A stretch of 12,464 nucleotides of DNA from JACIWB01 sp038818725 (GTDB lineage: Archaea; Thermoplasmatota; E2; UBA202; JdFR-43): positions 1 to 12,464 of the forward strand of contig JAWAYL010000031.1 in NCBI GenBank assembly GCA_038818725.1. The letters run 5' to 3'. The number at the start of each line of letters is the position of its first letter. The stretch's first letter is position 1. The position numbers were made by a program, and so were the translations under genes. The notes below the pieces were generated by a model. It was not told where the DNA came from. It searched no databases and saw only the letters and a program-made list of their open reading frames with translations. Of the stretch, positions 12,404-12,464 are shown in pieces.

Positions 12404-12464
12404 GTTGAAATAAATTATTGACCAACTTAAATTTTATCCAAAACTAAAATTTTTGTATTAATTT

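Overview
The window is AT-rich archaeal DNA, most likely from a member of the Thermoplasmatota or a related euryarchaeal lineage. The support is an archaeal-type ribosomal protein S15, the archaeal wyosine enzyme Taw1, an archaeal-style tRNA-Ala with a bulge-helix-bulge intron and no encoded CCA, TATA-like boxes about 25 nt upstream of several start codons (leaderless mRNAs), and DUF763 and DUF401 proteins. Bacterial-type DNA gyrase occurs in several euryarchaeal groups, and gingipain-like C25 peptidases are common in uncultured sediment Thermoplasmatota. The lineage is an inference; no marker here fixes it.

Layout, left to right. (1) Positions 3-974 (+) hold the 3' part of a gingipain-like C25 cysteine peptidase. 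(2) A minus-strand pair follows: taw1 (2110-3024) then a DUF401 multi-pass permease (962-2113), overlapping by 4 bp; the permease overlaps the peptidase end by 13 bp. (3) queH (3095-3622, +) diverges from taw1. (4) A tRNA-Ala(CGC) gene on the minus strand (3623-3706) fills the gap between the convergent queH and gyrA genes almost exactly. (5) A minus-strand operon reads small 8-cysteine zinc protein (7962-8195), gyrB (6076-7953), gyrA (3708-6086) and probably the tRNA. (6) A gene-poor stretch (8196-8882) carries a decayed transposase and a hairpin. (7) DUF763 (8883-9935, +) converges on a RecB-like Fe-S nuclease (9936-11066, -). (8) rps15 (11164-11589, +) diverges from the nuclease and converges on a RuvC/RNase H-fold protein (11586-12308, -). 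(9) The last 156 bases hold a promoter and a terminator-like stem-loop.

Themes. Gyrase provides negative supercoiling. Taw1 acts at tRNA position 37, and QueH would act on the position-34 nucleotide. Three further genes (DUF763 with a helix-hairpin-helix, RecB-like nuclease, RuvC-fold protein) look like nucleic-acid processing factors but are not an operon. Genes are packed tightly, with 0-13 bp gaps or overlaps at most 3' ends.

The most notable observation is in the tRNA-Ala gene. Its T-loop is interrupted by 12 extra bases that form a bulge-helix-bulge with the T-arm. Removing exactly those bases restores a standard 7-nt T-loop, so this is very probably a noncanonical tRNA intron at position 59/60.
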